This document shows, one piece after another, positions 61,586-64,000 of a stretch of DNA of 64,000 nt; the first letter of the stretch is position 1, and each line of letters opens with the position of its first letter. A model generated the notes under the pieces. It searched no databases. It was not told the DNA's origin and saw nothing but the letters and a program-made list of their open reading frames with translations. Source of the stretch: Streptomyces sp. G-G2 (GTDB lineage: Bacteria; Actinomycetota; Actinomycetes; Streptomycetales; Streptomycetaceae). The stretch is taken from NCBI RefSeq assembly GCF_030063135.1, contig NZ_JASISO010000025.1, positions 53,798 through 117,797 of the forward strand. The letters are read 5' to 3'. The translations under genes and the position numbers were made by a program.

Positions 61586-62470
61586 GTGCCGACGAACGGT
61601 TCCACGCATACGAGTACGGGTGCGAGTGTGGGTACGAGTGCGGCTGCGGCTGCGCGCGCCGCGGCGGACGCGCGGCACGCGACCCCCGACCGCGGGGCCC
61701 ATGACCGCATGCCCGCCCTGTATCTGAGCCACGGCGCGCCCCCGCTCGCCGACGACCCCGTCTGGCCGGGCGAGCTCGCCGCCTGGGCCGCGGCCCTGCC
61801 CCGCCCCCGCGCGGTCCTGATGGTCTCCGCCCACTGGGAGGAGGCCCCGCTCGCCCTGGGGGCGACCGAGGCCGTACCGCTCGTCCACGACTTCTGGGGT
61901 TTCCCCGAGCACTACTACCGGGTCCGCTACGACGCCCCCGGCGCCCCCGGGCTGGCGGAGTCCGTCCGCAAGCTGCTGCGCGCCCCCGGCACCCCGGTCC
62001 AGGACGTCCCCGACCGCGGCCTCGACCACGGGGCGTACGTCCCGCTGGTGGAGATGTTCCCGGCGGCCGACATACCGGTGCTCCAGGTGTCCATGCCGAC
62101 GCTGCATCCGGTCCGCCTGATGGAGATCGGGCGCAGGCTCGCCCCGCTGCGGGACGAGGGCGTGCTGATCGTCGGCAGTGGCTTCTTCACCCATAACCTC
62201 GCCGCCCTGCGCCACACCGGCCCCGGCGTCCCGGGCTGGTCGGCGGAGTTCGACGCGTGGGGTCGCGAGGCGCTGGCCGCCGCCGACGTGGACGCGCTGC
62301 TGGACTTCGAGCGCACGTCCCCGGCGGGCCGCCTGGCGCATCCCCGTACGGAGCACTTCGCCCCGCTCTTCGTCACCCTCGGGGCGGCCGGGGCCGACCT
62401 GACCGCCCAGCGCACCCCCGTGGACGGCTTCTGGCTGGGGCTGTCCAAGCGCTCCCTCCAGTTCGGCTAG
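61586..62470 (+). CDS. Class III extradiol dioxygenase-type protein (DODA/LigB-like)
   Basis: About 294 residues; GTG at 61586 follows GGAG, though ATG at 61574 is possible. Core from MPALYLSHGAPP, then RAVLMVSAHWEEAP (metal His), VHDFWGFPEHYYRVRYDAPG, DRGLDHGAYVPLVEMFP, GSGFFTHNLAAL. Pattern of YgiD/DODA-type enzymes that open catechol rings or act on extradiol substrates. A long Ala/Thr-rich N-terminal extension is unusual. Confidence 0.88.
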   Translation: MPTNGSTHTSTGASVGTSAAAAARAAADARHATPDRGAHDRMPALYLSHGAPPLADDPVWPGELAAWAAALPRPRAVLMVSAHWEEAPLALGATEAVPLVHDFWGFPEHYYRVRYDAPGAPGLAESVRKLLRAPGTPVQDVPDRGLDHGAYVPLVEMFPAADIPVLQVSMPTLHPVRLMEIGRRLAPLRDEGVLIVGSGFFTHNLAALRHTGPGVPGWSAEFDAWGREALAAADVDALLDFERTSPAGRLAHPRTEHFAPLFVTLGAAGADLTAQRTPVDGFWLGLSKRSLQFG

Positions 62471-62733
62471 GAGGCCCTGCGCCCCGCGTAACCGGCAATC
62501 CGGTCATTCCCGCAGGCAACCAGAAGTCGGTGCGGGCCGTCTTCAGGGGTAGGAGCGCCGCTGTGCCGGATGTGACGGCTGTCTCATGGCGGCGGCGGGC
62601 GCGGTGGCCGGCCCGGCCCGCGGGACCGGCCCGGATCCCGGGCTGACCTGCGCTTCTGCGGGGTCCGGCAGCTTCCTCGGCAGGTTCGTGGCGGCGCAGG
62701 ATACTGCAAGATCTCGAAAAAAGGACGTGACGT

Positions 62734-62760
62734 GGGAATTCTGTCCCGATTCCAGTCGTT
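62734..62760 (+). promoter_or_regulatory. SigR-type promoter of the sigma factor gene
   Basis: GGGAAT (62734-62739), exactly 18 bases, then GTT (62758-62760): the Streptomyces SigR (oxidative/thiol stress) consensus. About 125 bases before the start of the downstream gene. Confidence 0.75.
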
Positions 62761-62884
62761 GTTTCCTTCGGATGCGGGCACTCGAGAGAGTGTGCCGGGG
62801 GCCGCAGCCACCCGCCGCACCAGCTGTACGCCGTACCCGTAGCACCAGCCGCACCGCGACCGAACTCATCGCAAGGGAGCACGC

Positions 62885-63877
62885 ATGGCAACCCGCGCCG
62901 TCGCCCGTCGTCAGTCCTCCAGTTCCGGCAGCGCGCGCGCTGCCGGCGGGGACATCGCCGATCGCGACCTGGTCGGCATGTACCTGGACGAGATCGCGCG
63001 CACCCCCCTGCTCGACGCGGCCAAGGAAGTCGAGCTGTCCCAGATCATCGAGGCGGGCGTGTACGCCCAGCAGATCCTCGACGGCCGGATAGAGCGCGAG
63101 GGTGACGCTGACGCGCTGCCCACGACGGAGGAGCTGGAAGCGCTCGCCGCCGAGGGGGAGCACGCCAAGGAGATCTTCATCCGCTCCAACCTGCGCCTGG
63201 TGGTCGCGGTCGCCCGCCGCTACCCGCGCAGTGGCCTGCCGCTGCTCGACCTGATCCAGGAGGGCAACGCGGGCCTGGTCCGCGCGGTGGAGAAGTTCGA
63301 CTACGCGAAGGGCTTCAAGTTCTCCACGTACGCCACGTGGTGGATCCGCCAGGCCGTCACCCGCTCCATCGCCGACCAGTCCCGCACCATCCGGCTGCCC
63401 GTCCACCTCGTGGAGGAGCTGGGCCGCATCCGCCGGGTGCAGCGCGAGTTCAACCGGGAGAACGGCCGGGATCCGGAGCACGCCGAGATCGCCGCCGAGC
63501 TGGACTCGACGGAGAAGCGCGTGGGCGACGTCCTGGACTGGGCGCGCGACCCGGTCAGCCTGAACATGTCGGTCGACGACGAGGGTGACACCCAGTTCGG
63601 TGACCTGCTGGAGGACACCTCCGCCGTCTCGCCGGAGCAGTCGGTGATGAGCCTGCTGCGCAGCGAGGAACTGGAGGACCTGATCGCCAAGCTCGACCAC
63701 CGCACCGCGTCGATCATCAAGATGCGGTACGGGATCGACGACGGCCGGGAGCGTACGCTGACGGAGGTCGGCAAGCAGCACGGGCTGACGCGTGAGCGGA
63801 TCCGGCAGATCGAGAAGCACGCGCTGCTGGAGCTGAAGCGGATGGCCCGCGACACCGGCTTCGACGCCGTCGCCTAG
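62885..63877 (+). CDS. hrdD: Group 2 sigma-70 factor, HrdD-like
   Basis: 330 residues from ATG behind AAGGGAG. Region 1.2 DLVGMYLDEIARTPLLDAAKEVELSQ, region 2 SNLRLVVAVARRYPRSGLPLLDLIQEGNAGLVRAVEKFDYAKGFKFSTYATWWIRQAVTRSIADQSRTIRLPVH, region 3 and region 4 GRERTLTEVGKQHGLTRERIRQIEKHALLELKR. No long N-terminal region 1.1, so not HrdB. The MATRAVARRQ start and a SigR promoter upstream match what is known of HrdD in S. coelicolor. Confidence 0.88.
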   Translation: MATRAVARRQSSSSGSARAAGGDIADRDLVGMYLDEIARTPLLDAAKEVELSQIIEAGVYAQQILDGRIEREGDADALPTTEELEALAAEGEHAKEIFIRSNLRLVVAVARRYPRSGLPLLDLIQEGNAGLVRAVEKFDYAKGFKFSTYATWWIRQAVTRSIADQSRTIRLPVHLVEELGRIRRVQREFNRENGRDPEHAEIAAELDSTEKRVGDVLDWARDPVSLNMSVDDEGDTQFGDLLEDTSAVSPEQSVMSLLRSEELEDLIAKLDHRTASIIKMRYGIDDGRERTLTEVGKQHGLTRERIRQIEKHALLELKRMARDTGFDAVA

Positions 63878-63895
63878 ATGATTGATTCCAAGGGG

Positions 63896-64000
63896 TCAGT
63901 GATCGTAGGCGGTCAGTGAGCGGAGCACTGGTTCGCCGGCCTTGGTGTTGTGCCAGATTGCGGCGGTGAGGGCCAGGATGCGTTGCAGGACGCGGACTGT
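63896..64000 (-). mobile_element. 3' end of an IS982-like transposase gene (cut by the window)
   Basis: The minus frame reads VLQRILALTAAIWHN, then GEPVLRSLTAYDH and a stop: the conserved C-terminus of IS982-type Streptomyces transposases. The IS end lies directly after the hrdD stop (about 63878-63895). Confidence 0.75.

Overview
This is a high-GC actinobacterial window, almost certainly Streptomyces. Supporting signs are the GC-rich third codon positions, GTG and TTG starts, a WhiB-like protein, an XRE/DUF397 regulator pair, a SAM methyltransferase of the DUF574 type, and a principal-like sigma factor of the HrdD kind behind a textbook SigR promoter. Every call below was made by reading the sequence; no search was run.

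Left part (1-14.6 kb): a polymorphic-toxin locus on the minus strand. A very large secreted RHS/YD-repeat protein (13342-2306) carries LamG-like domains, an RHS core, a HINT domain and a C-terminal tip that reads as a bacterial EndoU RNase. It overlaps a small MafI-type immunity gene (2312-2052). Further downstream lies a start-less second copy of the pre-toxin and HINT segment with a different tip (1414 to beyond the window edge): an orphan cassette. A short BMP-type binding-protein homologue (13994-13485) precedes the toxin.

Middle part (14.8-55.6 kb): a prophage-like element ending at an integrase (53876-55528) beside tRNA-Arg(CCU) (55705-55633). Minus-strand head and packaging genes are present: small and large terminase, portal, scaffold, gpD-like decoration, gpE-like capsid and several neck proteins. 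They stop at a strong hairpin at 14755-14802, and no tail tube, tape-measure, tail-fibre or lysis gene is visible in the window. The element carries cargo at several points: a NucA/NucB nuclease island (about 17.0-23.6 kb) splitting the head module; a small membrane moron and an Abi_C abortive-infection-like gene, both against the phage strand; and a complete lasso-peptide cluster (35.6-43.6 kb: precursor, cyclase, fused RRE/protease, ABC exporter, plus M20 peptidase, XRE regulator and ComB-like protein). Early phage genes (43.9-48.8 kb: VRR-NUC nuclease, zinc-cluster proteins, ParB-like, WhiB-like) follow two nearly identical promoters. A divergent control region with repeated GTCAA half-sites separates them from a plus-strand XRE repressor, ImmA/IrrE-like protease, MAB_1171c-like membrane protein and PAP2-like protein. 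A catalytic-domain-less large serine recombinase, an excisionase-like protein and the tyrosine integrase close the element.

Right part (55.7-64 kb): ordinary chromosome with an XdhC-family protein, a secreted M6 metalloprotease, a TetR/MFS pair, a class III extradiol-type dioxygenase, hrdD, and the end of an IS982-like transposase at the window edge.

The most striking point is a complete lasso-peptide pathway lying between the early and packaging modules of a head-encoding, apparently tail-less prophage that also carries nuclease and Abi-type cargo, next to an EndoU RHS toxin locus.
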